In this document: piece after piece, positions 53,540-62,668 of the stretch
Layout: each line of letters begins with the position of its first letter
Position numbering within the stretch: the stretch's first letter is position 1
DNA from: Variovorax paradoxus
GTDB taxonomy: Bacteria > Pseudomonadota > Gammaproteobacteria > Burkholderiales > Burkholderiaceae_C
Reading direction: 5' to 3'
Assembly (NCBI RefSeq): GCF_018614875.1
Contig: NZ_JAGGNW010000002.1
Coordinates: forward strand, 248,001-312,000
DNA length: 64,000 bases
Made by a program: the position numbers and the translations under genes
Notes under the pieces: generated by a model
Told to the model about the DNA's origin: nothing
The model's input: only the letters and a program-made list of their open reading frames with translations
The model's database searches: none

Positions 53540-55462
53540 TTGCCTTCCTTCGCGCTCCTCGACGACTGCGGCTCGACCGCCGGGCAGCCCACCAGCCGCC
53601 TGCATACCGGGTTCGTGCGCGAGCACCGCTGCACCGATCCCGCCAGCCTCGACGAGGTGTGGGCACGGATCGATGCCGACCTGCGCCAGGGCCTGCACGC
53701 GGTGCTGCTGGCCGACTACGAATGGGGTGCCAAGCTGCAGCATGCGGGGCAGGCGCGGCTCGCCGCGAACGATGCTTCGGCGTTGCGCGTGCTGATGTTC
53801 CGCGAATGCGCCATGCTCTCGTCGGACGAGGTCGCTGGCTGGCTGGCACGGCTAGAACAGTGCGAGGCCGGCCAGCCGTCCGAGGGCGACCAGCCGCAGC
53901 TCGTCGGCGTGATGGACCTGCAGCCCAGCATCGACGAGCCGGCCTTCACCGAAGCCATCGCGCGCATCCACGACGCCATTGCCGCGGGCGAAACCTACCA
54001 GGTCAACTTTACCTACCGGCTGCACGGCCAGAGCTATGGCTCGCCCGTGGCGCTGTACCGGCAACTGCGCGAGCGGCAGCCCGTGGCCTATGGCGCGTTG
54101 ATCGCCCTGCCCGAAGGCAGCGGGAAGGCGGGCGAGGGCGATGCCACCCATGTGCTCTCCTGCTCGCCCGAACTCTTCCTGCGCCACGACGGTGGCGTGC
54201 TCACGGCGCGTCCGATGAAAGGCACCGCGGCGCGCGCCGATGCGCCCGAGGGCGACAGCGAGATGGCGCGCCTGCTGGCCGCCGACACCAAGAACCGCGC
54301 CGAAAACGTGATGATCGTCGACCTGCTGCGCAACGACATCGGCCGCGTGGCGTGCATCGGTTCCGTCAAGGTGCCGACGCTGTTCGCCATCGAGCCCTAC
54401 GCCACGGTGTTCCAGATGACCTCGACCGTGCAGGCGGCGCTGCGCGCCGGCGTCGGCATGCCCGAACTGCTGCGCGGTGTGTTTCCCTGCGGCTCCATCA
54501 CGGGCGCGCCCAAGCACCGCACCATGGCGTGGATCGGCGAACTGGAAAGCACGCCGCGCGGCCTCTACTGCGGCGCCATCGGCTGGATCGATGCGCCGGC
54601 GGAGGGTGCGGCGATCGGCGACTTCTGCCTGTCGGTGGCCATTCGCACGCTCACGCTCGGCCCAGAGGCTGGCGGGCTGCGGCCGCTGCGGCTGGGCATT
54701 GGCGCCGGCATCGTGCAGGACAGCATTGCCGCCGACGAGTTCGAGGAATGCCTGCTCAAGGCGCGCTTCCTCACCGCGCTCGATCCGGGTTTCGAACTCT
54801 TCGAAACCATGCTGGCCACGCCGTCCGAAGGCGTCCGCTACCTGGACCGGCACCTGGCGCGGCTGGCGCACAGCGCGCGCGTGCTGGGCTTCCAGTTCGA
54901 CCGCGATGGCGCGATGCAGGCGCTGCGAGAGGCCTTGCCCGCGCTCGCGCCCGGCCAGCCGTCGCGCCTGCGGCTGGCGCTGGCGCACGGCGGGCGCATC
55001 GGCATCACGCATTCGCCGCTGCCGCCCCTGGCTCCGGGCGCGGTGAAGCTGCTGGTCGCCGGCCAGCGGCTGCCCAACGCCAACCCGCTGGCCGCTTACA
55101 AGACCACCTTGCGCCAGCACTACGACGCCGGCGTGCGCGCCGCCGAACGTGCCGGCGCCTTCGACAGCCTGTTCTTCACCGAAGACGGCCGGCTCGTCGA
55201 AGGCGGCCGCAGCACGCTGTTCGCACGCATCGACGGACGCTGGTGGACGCCGCCGGTTTCCGATGGCGCACTGCCCGGTGTGATGCGCGGCGTGCTGATC
55301 GAAGACTCGATATGGGAGGCCACCGAGCGCAGCCTGTCGCTGGAAGATCTGCAGGCCGCGCAGAAACTCGTGGTGTGCAACGCGCTGCGCGGCGTGCTGC
55401 CGGCGCAGATGCTGTCGCAGCCGGAGCCGCAAGCCCTGCCGCACGAGGCCTCGGCCGCGTGA
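53540..55462 (+). CDS. pabB: Aminodeoxychorismate synthase/lyase fusion (PabB-PabC)
   Basis: A 640-residue fusion. Residues about 1-385 are PabB (chorismate-binding, with GETYQVNFTYRL, ARPMKGTAARAD and VFPCGSITGAPKHRTM). Residues about 410-640 are the PLP-dependent aminodeoxychorismate lyase PabC (LFETMLATPSEGV, AYKTTLRQHY, FFTEDGRLVEGGRSTLF). Together they make 4-aminobenzoate, a precursor of both folate and H4MPT, so its place in this cluster supports mptG. The start is a TTG with GGAG 6 bases upstream, 2 bases after the Fae2 stop. Confidence 0.93.
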   Translation: MPSFALLDDCGSTAGQPTSRLHTGFVREHRCTDPASLDEVWARIDADLRQGLHAVLLADYEWGAKLQHAGQARLAANDASALRVLMFRECAMLSSDEVAGWLARLEQCEAGQPSEGDQPQLVGVMDLQPSIDEPAFTEAIARIHDAIAAGETYQVNFTYRLHGQSYGSPVALYRQLRERQPVAYGALIALPEGSGKAGEGDATHVLSCSPELFLRHDGGVLTARPMKGTAARADAPEGDSEMARLLAADTKNRAENVMIVDLLRNDIGRVACIGSVKVPTLFAIEPYATVFQMTSTVQAALRAGVGMPELLRGVFPCGSITGAPKHRTMAWIGELESTPRGLYCGAIGWIDAPAEGAAIGDFCLSVAIRTLTLGPEAGGLRPLRLGIGAGIVQDSIAADEFEECLLKARFLTALDPGFELFETMLATPSEGVRYLDRHLARLAHSARVLGFQFDRDGAMQALREALPALAPGQPSRLRLALAHGGRIGITHSPLPPLAPGAVKLLVAGQRLPNANPLAAYKTTLRQHYDAGVRAAERAGAFDSLFFTEDGRLVEGGRSTLFARIDGRWWTPPVSDGALPGVMRGVLIEDSIWEATERSLSLEDLQAAQKLVVCNALRGVLPAQMLSQPEPQALPHEASAA

Positions 55463-55496
55463 ACCGGGCGTGCGCTTCGTTCGATCGGGCTCCCCG

Positions 55497-56153
55497 ATGA
55501 AGCTGGCGCTGTTCGATCTCGACCACACGCTGATCCCGTTCGACAGCGGCATGGCCTGGACGCGCTTCCTGGTGGCGCGCGGCGTGCTGCCGGCCGATGC
55601 CGAGACGGTCTACCTGGGCTATTGCCAGCAGTACGTGGACGGCACCCTGGACATTCGCGAGCTGCATCGCGCCAGCGTCGCGCCGCTCGCGAGCTTCGGC
55701 ATGGCGGCGCTGCGGCAATGGGCGGCGGAATTCGAAGCCGAGATCGCGCCGCGGGTGCCCGGCCCGATGCGCGCGCTGGTGCGCCGGCACCAGGACGCGG
55801 GCCACCTCTGCGCCATCGTGACCGCCACCACCCGCTTCATCGCCGAGCCTTTCGGCCGCGTGTTCGGCGTGGCCGACGTGCTGGCGACACGCTCCCTGGT
55901 GATCGACGACACGCTCGACGGCGCCATCGACGGCGATCCGTGCTTCGGCGTTCACAAGCTGGCCCATGTGGCCCAGTGGCTGGCACTGCGCGGCACGCGG
56001 CTCGAAGCGCTCGAGCAGTCGTGGTTCTATTCCGATTCGGCCAGCGACCTGCCGCTGCTGTGCGCCGTGTCCGATCCGGTGGCGGTGGCGCCGGACGAGC
56101 GCCTGCGCGCGCGGGCGATGCAGGCGGGCTGGCAGGTGATCGAACGCGCCTGA
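55497..56153 (+). CDS. HAD-family phosphatase, subfamily IB
   Basis: A 218-residue HAD hydrolase with the nucleophile motif FDLDHTLIPFDSG at the N-terminus, motif II in CAIVTATTRF near residue 108, and motif IV in YSDSASDLPLL near residue 180. Subfamily IB enzymes act on small phosphates such as phosphoserine or histidinol phosphate. Last gene of the fhc-fae2-pabBC run, so it may dephosphorylate a cofactor intermediate; the substrate is unknown. Confidence 0.87.
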   Translation: MKLALFDLDHTLIPFDSGMAWTRFLVARGVLPADAETVYLGYCQQYVDGTLDIRELHRASVAPLASFGMAALRQWAAEFEAEIAPRVPGPMRALVRRHQDAGHLCAIVTATTRFIAEPFGRVFGVADVLATRSLVIDDTLDGAIDGDPCFGVHKLAHVAQWLALRGTRLEALEQSWFYSDSASDLPLLCAVSDPVAVAPDERLRARAMQAGWQVIERA

Positions 56154-56170
56154 GCCGCGAGGCCGTCGCG

Positions 56171-56818
56171 CTAGACCTGGATCAGCCCCCAGCGCAGCGC
56201 CACCCACGTCAGCTCCGCCTGGTTGGTGGCGCCCAGCTTCTGCTTGACGCGGTACAGGTGCGAGCCCACCGTGCTGAGCGAGAGGTTCAGCGTGCTGGCA
56301 ATCTGCGCCACCGTCATGCCGCGCGCGAGCTGGATGAAGACCGAGAACTCGCGCTCGCTGAGCAGGTCGGCCGGGTTGGCCTCGCCTTCGATCTGCGCCG
56401 TGGCCAGCGCCTGCGCGGTGCTGGCGTCGATGTAGCGGTCGCCGCGCGCCACGGCCTTGACCGCGGCAATCAGCGCATCGGGCGCGCTGCGCTTGGCCAG
56501 GTAGCCGAGTGCGCCTGCCCGCAGCACGCGGCGTGGATGGATCGTGTCCTCGTGCGCGGACAACGCCAACACGCGCGCCTTGGGGTCGTGGGCCAGCAGG
56601 CGGCGCAGAGCTTCCAGGCCGCCCATGCCGGGCATCGACAAGTCCATCACCACCACGTCGGGCCGCACCTGCGGATAGTCCTGGCAAGCCTGCTCGCCGG
56701 TGTCGGCTTCGGCCGCCACCTCGATCTGCGCGTCGGCCAGCAGCATGCGAAAGCCCATGCGCACCAGCGCGTGGTCGTCCACCAGCATCACTCGAATCGG
56801 CTGCATCGCCTGGGTCAT
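56171..56818 (-). CDS. NarL/FixJ-family response regulator
   Basis: A 215-residue regulator. The receiver domain has D59 as phospho-acceptor (VVVMDLSMPG) and acidic VDDH near residue 13. The C-terminal LuxR-type HTH reads LLSEREFSVFIQLARGMTVAQIA. The first gene upstream on the same strand is its sensor kinase (4-base overlap). Next to pqq genes it probably controls PQQ or methanol oxidation genes, in the manner of other methylotroph two-component systems; inference. Confidence 0.9.
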   Translation of the reverse strand: MTQAMQPIRVMLVDDHALVRMGFRMLLADAQIEVAAEADTGEQACQDYPQVRPDVVVMDLSMPGMGGLEALRRLLAHDPKARVLALSAHEDTIHPRRVLRAGALGYLAKRSAPDALIAAVKAVARGDRYIDASTAQALATAQIEGEANPADLLSEREFSVFIQLARGMTVAQIASTLNLSLSTVGSHLYRVKQKLGATNQAELTWVALRWGLIQV

Positions 56819-58194
56819 GTGTTCTCCGCGACGGCCGCCGGCAAGGGCAGGCGCACCGTCAGTTGGGCGCCGCTGGGCGCGGCGGGTTCGAGGCGCAGGT
56901 CGCCGCCCAGGCTGTCGATGCGCTCGGCCAGCCAGCGCAGGCCATAGTGCCCTGCGCTGGTTTCCCTGGCGGCGTCAGGGCCGGGCAGGCCGCGCCCGTC
57001 GTCGGTCAAGGTGAGCTTCACCGTCTGCTCGTCGCCCTGCAGCGCCAGCACGATGCGGCGCGCCTCGCCATGCCGCAGCGCGTTGGTGATGCCTTCCTGC
57101 GCGGCGCGGTACAGCACCAGCGCCGTGTCGGTGTCGAGCCGGAGCCGATCGAGTTCGATGTCCAGATGCCACTCGACCTCCACCTCGCCATGGCTGCTGC
57201 GGGTTCGCTCGACCAGGTCTTCGAGCGCGGCCACCAGCCCGAACTTGTCGAGCACCAGCGGCGTCAGGCGCGGGATCATGCCGTGCATGGCCGTGTAGAG
57301 CCGCCCCGATTCGTCGGCGATCAGCCGCGCCGCCTGCTCGGCCTGCGGATCGAGTGCCTGCACGCGCTGCGCGATCGACAGGGCCATGCTGCGCATCGCG
57401 GTGACCGACTGGCCCAGCTCGTCGTGCAGCTCGCGCGCGATGAGGCGGCGTTCCTGTTCGATCTTCTGGTCGATCCAGCGGCCCAGCTCGCGGCTTTCGG
57501 ACAAGCGGCTTTCGGCACGAACGGCGCGCCGTTCGGTCTCGATGTGCTGCTGCAGCATGCCGACCATGCGGTTGAAGGCGGCGCCGATGGCCGCCGCCTC
57601 GGTGCCGGGCAGGGCGCGCAGCGAGACGTCGAAGCGCCCGCTCTCGAGCTGGTTCAGCGCGTGGACGATGTCCGCGAACGGGCGCGTGGCGCGGCCCACC
57701 AGCCAGAACACGCCCGCGTTGACCACCGCCAGCAGGCCGAGCGCGCTGAGCGTCAGCAGCACGAAGTCGTCCCACGCGTCGAGCACCGCGCGCGAAGCGT
57801 TGGAACGCACCATCAGCTTGCCGCCCGGAAAGGCGATGGACAGCTGCGACGGCAGCGGCGAGACCAGGCTGTCGAACCAGTCCGGCGCATCGCGGCCGGC
57901 CTTGTAGACCGAAGTCGGCGAGCTGTACAGCACGCGATCCTCGTTGTCGAGCAGCGTGATGTCGTTGGAGCGCACGCGCCCGATACCCTGCAGGAACGAG
58001 AGCATGGCCGGCGTGCCCTGGGCCGCATAGAGCCAGGCGGTGCGGTTCAGCAACTGCGCGGCCACGCGATTGGCCGCCACGACTTCCTCGTGCACCGATT
58101 CGCGCATGGCGCGCATCTGCAGCGCGAGCATGGCCGCAACGAACAGCAGCGTCAGCAGGCTGACGATCAGGTTGATCTTCAGGCGCAGCGTCAT
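56815..58194 (-). CDS. Membrane sensor histidine kinase, NarX/UhpB type
   Basis: A 459-residue kinase with membrane segments near residues 8-28 and 145-167. About 115 periplasmic residues lie between them, then a HAMP region. The HisKA_3 domain has phospho-acceptor H257 in LIARELHDELGQSV, and the ATPase domain shows LTDDGRGLPG and GHYGLRWLAERI. The signal is unknown. It overlaps both the peptidase gene and the regulator gene by 4 bases. Confidence 0.91.
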   Translation of the reverse strand: MTLRLKINLIVSLLTLLFVAAMLALQMRAMRESVHEEVVAANRVAAQLLNRTAWLYAAQGTPAMLSFLQGIGRVRSNDITLLDNEDRVLYSSPTSVYKAGRDAPDWFDSLVSPLPSQLSIAFPGGKLMVRSNASRAVLDAWDDFVLLTLSALGLLAVVNAGVFWLVGRATRPFADIVHALNQLESGRFDVSLRALPGTEAAAIGAAFNRMVGMLQQHIETERRAVRAESRLSESRELGRWIDQKIEQERRLIARELHDELGQSVTAMRSMALSIAQRVQALDPQAEQAARLIADESGRLYTAMHGMIPRLTPLVLDKFGLVAALEDLVERTRSSHGEVEVEWHLDIELDRLRLDTDTALVLYRAAQEGITNALRHGEARRIVLALQGDEQTVKLTLTDDGRGLPGPDAARETSAGHYGLRWLAERIDSLGGDLRLEPAAPSGAQLTVRLPLPAAVAENT

Positions 58195-59246
58195 GGCACG
58201 GGTCCGCCGCCGAAATGGCCATGCCGCGCATAGCCGTCGAGCGCGGCAACCATCGCGGAGGCCATGGCCGGGTGCGCGGGATCGTGGCCCGCGCCATCGA
58301 TCCATTGCAGGCGGCTGTGCGCGATGCGGTCGTGCACGGCTTGCGCGGCTTCGGGCGCGCAGATCCGGTCGTCGCGGGAATGCAGCAGCAGGGTCGGCAC
58401 CTTCGGCAGCGCACCGAGACGGTCGAGCAGCGGGGGTGCATCGAGCCAGCAGCGGTGCAGCAGGTAGTGGCTCTGCACGCGGTAGCGGTCGGCCAGCGCG
58501 TCGAGTGCCTCGCGGTCGGGCTCGGCGCCGGCTGCCGATGGCTGGCCGGTTCGCGCGGCTGCACCACCGGCCAGCGTCTGTTCCCAGTGCCACCAGGCCA
58601 GCGCGAGTTGCCGGGGCAGCTCCGCGTCGCCATCGGCCGGCCTCTGCTGCAGGCCGCGCGCCAGGAAGCCCAGCATGTCGTGCCGCTGGTCGGCCGGTGC
58701 CACGGACGCGAAGCGCGCCCACGCGGCGGGTGCGCATGCGGCCGTGTCCTGGAAGAAGGCTTCGATGTCTTCGGCACGCGGCAGGAAAACCGCGCGCAGC
58801 AGCAGCGCCGCCGCAGCTTGCGGCTCGACCACCGCATGGGCCAGCGCGAGCGTGGCACCCCACGAGCCGCCGACCACCAGCCAGCGCGGCACGCCGAGTT
58901 GTTCGCGCACATGCCGCAGGTCGTCGAGGAGGTCGGCCGTGCGGTTGTGCGCCGTTGCGCCGCGCGGGCGGCTGCGACCGGCGCCGCGCTGGTCGATGCC
59001 GATCACACGGTATCGCGCCGGATCGAAGAAGCGCCGCAGCAGCGGCGAAGCCCCCGAACCGGGGCCGCCGTGCAGGACCACGGCGCAGATTCCGGCGGGG
59101 TCACCACTTTCTTCTACATGCAGCACATGGCCGTGCGACACCTCCAATGCGTGGGTGCGCCAGGGAGGAGATTCGGGGTACAGGCCGGTAGGAAGCACGA
59201 GGCCATGGTACGCGGTGGCCCCTTTGCCGCTATTCATGAAAATCAT
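58191..59246 (-). CDS. pip: Prolyl iminopeptidase-like alpha/beta hydrolase
   Basis: A 351-residue alpha/beta hydrolase of the prolyl aminopeptidase (S33) family. It shows the oxyanion motif HGGPGSG near residue 59, GIDQRGAGRS near residue 83, the nucleophile Ser in VGGSWGATLALAHA near residue 128, and the catalytic His in DGAGHDPAHPAM. First gene of the peptidase-kinase-regulator operon and divergent from pqqA. A role in trimming the PQQ precursor peptide is conceivable but untested. The first ATG (59246) lies inside an inverted repeat; ATG 59237 is an alternative. Confidence 0.88.
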   Translation of the reverse strand: MIFMNSGKGATAYHGLVLPTGLYPESPPWRTHALEVSHGHVLHVEESGDPAGICAVVLHGGPGSGASPLLRRFFDPARYRVIGIDQRGAGRSRPRGATAHNRTADLLDDLRHVREQLGVPRWLVVGGSWGATLALAHAVVEPQAAAALLLRAVFLPRAEDIEAFFQDTAACAPAAWARFASVAPADQRHDMLGFLARGLQQRPADGDAELPRQLALAWWHWEQTLAGGAAARTGQPSAAGAEPDREALDALADRYRVQSHYLLHRCWLDAPPLLDRLGALPKVPTLLLHSRDDRICAPEAAQAVHDRIAHSRLQWIDGAGHDPAHPAMASAMVAALDGYARHGHFGGGPVP

Positions 59247-59269
59247 GAAGTGCGATTCATGATTTCATG
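59233..59269. promoter_or_regulatory. Inverted repeat in the pip-pqqA divergent region
   Basis: The left arm CATGAAAATCATGAA (59235-59249) and right arm TTCATGATTTCATG (59256-59269) are complementary except for one extra A, and flank GTGCGA. The site covers the pip start codon. A second small palindrome, CTGTG-GTT-CACAG, follows at about 59279-59291. It is a good candidate binding site for a regulator shared by pip and pqqA. Confidence 0.55.
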
Positions 59270-59366
59270 CTGGGTCTCTGTGGTTCACAGGTTCAAGATG
59301 CAAGCCGGAGCACACGAAGTTCCCGCAGCCGCCACATGGCGCTGCGCAACCTTTTCAGGAGACACT

Positions 59367-59441
59367 ATGAAATGGGAAACCCCGACGGCAACTGATCTTC
59401 GTTTCGGTTTCGAGATCACGATGTACGTCAGCGCCCGCTGA
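59367..59441 (+). CDS. pqqA: PQQ precursor peptide PqqA
   Basis: A 24-residue peptide, MKWETPTATDLRFGFEITMY plus VSAR. Glu16 and Tyr20 (FEITMY) are the residues cross-linked by PqqE to build pyrroloquinoline quinone. AGGAGA lies 5 bases before the ATG. An intrinsic terminator follows before pqqB, which would give excess peptide over enzymes. Confidence 0.97.
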   Translation: MKWETPTATDLRFGFEITMYVSAR

Positions 59442-59459
59442 TTGCGCGCCTCGTCACAC

Positions 59460-59492
59460 CCCGCCCCGGCACGCCCCCGGGGCGGGTTGTTT
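59460..59492 (+). terminator. Attenuator-type terminator between pqqA and pqqB
   Basis: A 10-base perfect GC-rich stem (CCCGCCCCGG / CCGGGGCGGG) with a 7-base loop is followed by TTGTTT. Because pqqB starts only 31 bases later with no new promoter seen, partial read-through is expected. Confidence 0.75.
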
Positions 59493-59522
59493 CGAACCTC
59501 TCCGCCACTTTCTTTTCTTTCC

Positions 59523-60446
59523 ATGCGCATCACTGTCCTGGGGTCGGCCGCTGGCGGCGGCTTTCCGCAATGGAACTGCAACTGCCGCAATTGCGCCGGC
59601 GTGCGCGCGGGCACGGTGCGCGCCAAGCCGCGCACGCAGTCATCGATCTTCGTGCGCCCCGACGAGGGCGACGATGGCGTGCTGTTCAACGCCTCGCCCG
59701 ACATCCTGGAGCAGATCCGCAGCAGCCCCGTGCTGCAGCCGGCACGCGCGATGCGCGACACCGCGATTGCCGGCGTGGTGCTGATCGACGGACAGGTCGA
59801 CCATGCCACCGGCCTCTTCATGCTGCGCGAGCGCGGCACGCCGCTGCCGCTGTGGTGCACCGACCCGGTGGCCGAAGACCTGAGCCAGGGTAATCCCGTG
59901 CTGCGGGTGCTGTCGCACTATTGCGGCGTGGCACGCCATCCGATCGCGCTCGACGGCCGTGCCTTCGAGGTGCCCGACGTGCCCGACCTGAGCTTTCGCG
60001 CGCTGGCGCTGACCGGCAAGGCCGCGCCCTATTCGCCGCACCGCGAGCAGCAGGTGGCGGGCGACAACATCGGTGTGACCATCTTCGACCGCAAGAGCGG
60101 CAAGAGCCTGTTCTACGCGCCCGGCCTGGGCGCCATCACGCCGCCGGTGTTCGATGCCATGGCCAGCGCCGATGCGGTGATGGTCGACGGCACCTTCTGG
60201 ACCGACGACGAAATGGTGCGCCTGGGCGTGAGCAGCAAGCGCGCACGCGAGATCGGCCACCTGCCGCAGTCGGGCGAGGGCGGCATGATCGAATGGCTGT
60301 CGCGGCTGCCCGCAACCACCGCGCGGCGCATGCTGATCCACATCAACAACACCAATCCCATCCTCGACGAAGACTCCGAAGAGCATGCGGCGCTGCGGCG
60401 CGCAGGCATCGAGCCATGCGAGGACGGAATGAGCATCCAACTCTAG
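59523..60446 (+). CDS. pqqB: PQQ biosynthesis protein PqqB
   Basis: A 307-residue metallo-beta-lactamase-fold protein that acts as an iron hydroxylase on the PQQ intermediate. The N-terminus [19 protein letters not shown] and the [15 protein letters not shown] metal segment near residue 265 are typical. It lies after the attenuator and 19 bases before pqqC. Confidence 0.96.
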   Translation: MRITVLGSAAGGGFPQWNCNCRNCAGVRAGTVRAKPRTQSSIFVRPDEGDDGVLFNASPDILEQIRSSPVLQPARAMRDTAIAGVVLIDGQVDHATGLFMLRERGTPLPLWCTDPVAEDLSQGNPVLRVLSHYCGVARHPIALDGRAFEVPDVPDLSFRALALTGKAAPYSPHREQQVAGDNIGVTIFDRKSGKSLFYAPGLGAITPPVFDAMASADAVMVDGTFWTDDEMVRLGVSSKRAREIGHLPQSGEGGMIEWLSRLPATTARRMLIHINNTNPILDEDSEEHAALRRAGIEPCEDGMSIQL

Positions 60447-60465
60447 AGAACACCGGGCCCGAACC

Positions 60466-61230
60466 ATGCACGCCGACAGAATCCAGGACCCGCTGCAACC
60501 GGCCACGGACCACGGCAAGACCGCGCCGGCATGGAGCCGCGAGGAGTTCGAAGTCAAACTGCGCGAGCGCGGCCGCAGCTACCACATCCACCATCCGTTC
60601 AATGTCATGCTCAACAGTGGCCGGGCCACGCCCGAGCAGATCCGCGGCTGGGTGGCGAACCGCTTCTACTACCAGATCGCGATCCCGATCAAGGACGCGG
60701 CCGTGCTCTCGAACTGCCCCGACCCGCAGGTGCGCCGCGGCTGGGTGCAGCGCATCCTCGACCACGACAGCTTCGAGCTCGGCGGGATCAAGGACGAAGG
60801 CGGCGTCGAGGCCTGGCTGCGGCTGGCCGAGGCCGTGGGGCTGGCACGCGAAGAAGTGCGCGACCTGCGCAACGTGGTGCCCGCGGTGCGCTTCGCGGTC
60901 GATGCCTACGTGAACTTCGCGCGCCGCGCGCCTTGGCAGGAGGCCGTGTGCTCGTCGCTGACCGAGCTCTTCGCGCCCGAGATCCACAAGCAGCGCCTGG
61001 CCACCTGGCCCGAGCACTATGCATGGATCGAGCCGGCCGGTCTCGGCTATTTCCGCAACCGCGTGAGCCAGGCGCGGCGCGACGTGGAGCAGGGCCTGGC
61101 CATCACGCTCGACCACTTCGACACCCGCGCGCTGCAGGAGCGCGCACTCGAGGTGCTGCAGTTCAAGCTCGACATCCTGTGGGCGATGAACGACGCAATG
61201 GCCACGCGCTACGGGGTGAGCGGCGTATGA
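60466..61230 (+). CDS. pqqC: Pyrroloquinoline-quinone synthase PqqC
   Basis: A 254-residue oxidase that performs the final ring closure and eight-electron oxidation to PQQ. The family segments [13 protein letters not shown] near residue 40 and [17 protein letters not shown] near residue 62 are present. It overlaps pqqD by 4 bases (ATGA). Confidence 0.97.
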   Translation: MHADRIQDPLQPATDHGKTAPAWSREEFEVKLRERGRSYHIHHPFNVMLNSGRATPEQIRGWVANRFYYQIAIPIKDAAVLSNCPDPQVRRGWVQRILDHDSFELGGIKDEGGVEAWLRLAEAVGLAREEVRDLRNVVPAVRFAVDAYVNFARRAPWQEAVCSSLTELFAPEIHKQRLATWPEHYAWIEPAGLGYFRNRVSQARRDVEQGLAITLDHFDTRALQERALEVLQFKLDILWAMNDAMATRYGVSGV

Positions 61231-61520
61231 CCGCGCAGGAGACCCTGCTGACCCCGGACAGCAAACCCCGCGTGGGCCCCGGCTTCCGCCTGCAATGGGA
61301 GCCGGCGCAGGATTGCCATGTGCTGCTCTATCCCGAAGGCATGGTGCGGCTCAACGGCAGCGCGGGCGAGATCATGAAGCGCTGCGACGGCGAGCGCAGC
61401 GTCGCGGCCATCGTGGCCGACCTGGAGCAGGCCTTCGACACCACCGGGCTCGAACCCGAGGTGCGCGGCTTCGTCGAAATGGCGGCGCAGCAGAACTGGC
61501 TGCGCTGGGACGCCACATGA
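61227..61520 (+). CDS. pqqD: PQQ peptide chaperone PqqD
   Basis: A 97-residue chaperone that binds PqqA and presents it to PqqE. It shows [18 protein letters not shown] and the winged-helix recognition segment. It is a separate protein here, not fused to PqqC or PqqE. Overlaps with both neighbours are 4 bases. Confidence 0.96.
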   Translation: MTAQETLLTPDSKPRVGPGFRLQWEPAQDCHVLLYPEGMVRLNGSAGEIMKRCDGERSVAAIVADLEQAFDTTGLEPEVRGFVEMAAQQNWLRWDAT

Positions 61521-62668
61521 CCACTGCGGCACCGCGCCCCGGACCACCGCTCTGGCTGCTGGCCGAGTTGACCTACCGCTGCCCGCTGCATTGCGTGTTC
61601 TGCTTCAACCCGGTCGACTTCGCCACGCAGGAGAGCGAGCTCGGCACGGACGACTGGCTGCGCGTGCTGCGCGAAGGCCGCGAACTCGGCGCCGTGCAAT
61701 GCGGCCTCTCGGGCGGCGAGCCGCTCTTGCGCGACGATCTCGAAGTCATCATTGCCGAGGCCGCGCGCCTGGGCTACTACACCAACCTGCTGACCTCGGG
61801 CGTCGGCCTCACGGCGCAGCGCGCCGCCGCGCTGAAGGCCGCGGGCCTGGACCACGTGCAGCTGTCGTTCCAGGATTCCACGCGCGAGATGAACGACTTC
61901 CTCTCGCACACCAAGACCTTCGAGCTGAAGAACCGGGTGGCGAAGATCATCAAGGACCAGGGCTGGCCGATGGTGCTGAACGTGGTGATCCACCGCATGA
62001 ACATCGACCACATCGACCGCATCATCGAGATGGCGCACGAGATGGGCGCCGAGTACCTCGAACTCGCCAACACGCAGTACTACTCCTGGGCCTTCGTGAA
62101 CCGCGACCAGCTGCTGCCCACGCATGAGCAGCTGCGCCATGCCGAGGAGGTGACCGATGCCTGGCGCAAGCGGCTCGGCGAACGGATGCGCATCTTCTTC
62201 GTCGCGCCCGACTATCACGAAGGCAAAGCCAAGAAATGCGTCAACGGCTGGGGCAGCATGTTCCTCACCGTGGCGCCCGACGGTACCGCGCTGCCTTGCC
62301 ACACCGCGAAGATGCTGCCGGGCCTCGAGTTCCCGAACGTGAAGGCGCACAGCCTGCGCGAGATCTGGTTCGATTCCGAAGGCTTCAACCGCTACCGCGG
62401 CACGGGCTGGATGAAGGAGCCTTGCGCAAGCTGCGACCAGCGCGAGCAGGACCTGGGCGGCTGCCGCTGCCAGGCCTACCTGCTGGCGCAGGATGCGGCC
62501 GCGGCCGATCCGGTGTGCGCGAAGAGCCCGGACCACCACCGCGTGGTCGAGGCGGTGGAGCATGCGGCCGCGCGCGATCCGGCGGCGCCGACGGAACATC
62601 CGCTGGTGTTTCGCGATCCTGCCAATTCGCGGCGCCTTGCCGCGGCACTGGTCACGCCAGACGCGTGA
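61517..62668 (+). CDS. pqqE: PqqA peptide cyclase PqqE (radical SAM)
   Basis: A 383-residue radical SAM enzyme that forms the Glu-Tyr bond in PqqA. The CxxxCxxC cluster site is CPLHCVFC near residue 24, GGEPLL follows near residue 74, and the C-terminal SPASM cysteines are in CASCDQREQDLGGCRCQ near residue 300. Its last 17 bases overlap the 3' end of the convergent mxaL gene. No pqqF or pqqG protease gene is visible nearby. Confidence 0.97.
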   Translation: MTTAAPRPGPPLWLLAELTYRCPLHCVFCFNPVDFATQESELGTDDWLRVLREGRELGAVQCGLSGGEPLLRDDLEVIIAEAARLGYYTNLLTSGVGLTAQRAAALKAAGLDHVQLSFQDSTREMNDFLSHTKTFELKNRVAKIIKDQGWPMVLNVVIHRMNIDHIDRIIEMAHEMGAEYLELANTQYYSWAFVNRDQLLPTHEQLRHAEEVTDAWRKRLGERMRIFFVAPDYHEGKAKKCVNGWGSMFLTVAPDGTALPCHTAKMLPGLEFPNVKAHSLREIWFDSEGFNRYRGTGWMKEPCASCDQREQDLGGCRCQAYLLAQDAAAADPVCAKSPDHHRVVEAVEHAAARDPAAPTEHPLVFRDPANSRRLAAALVTPDA

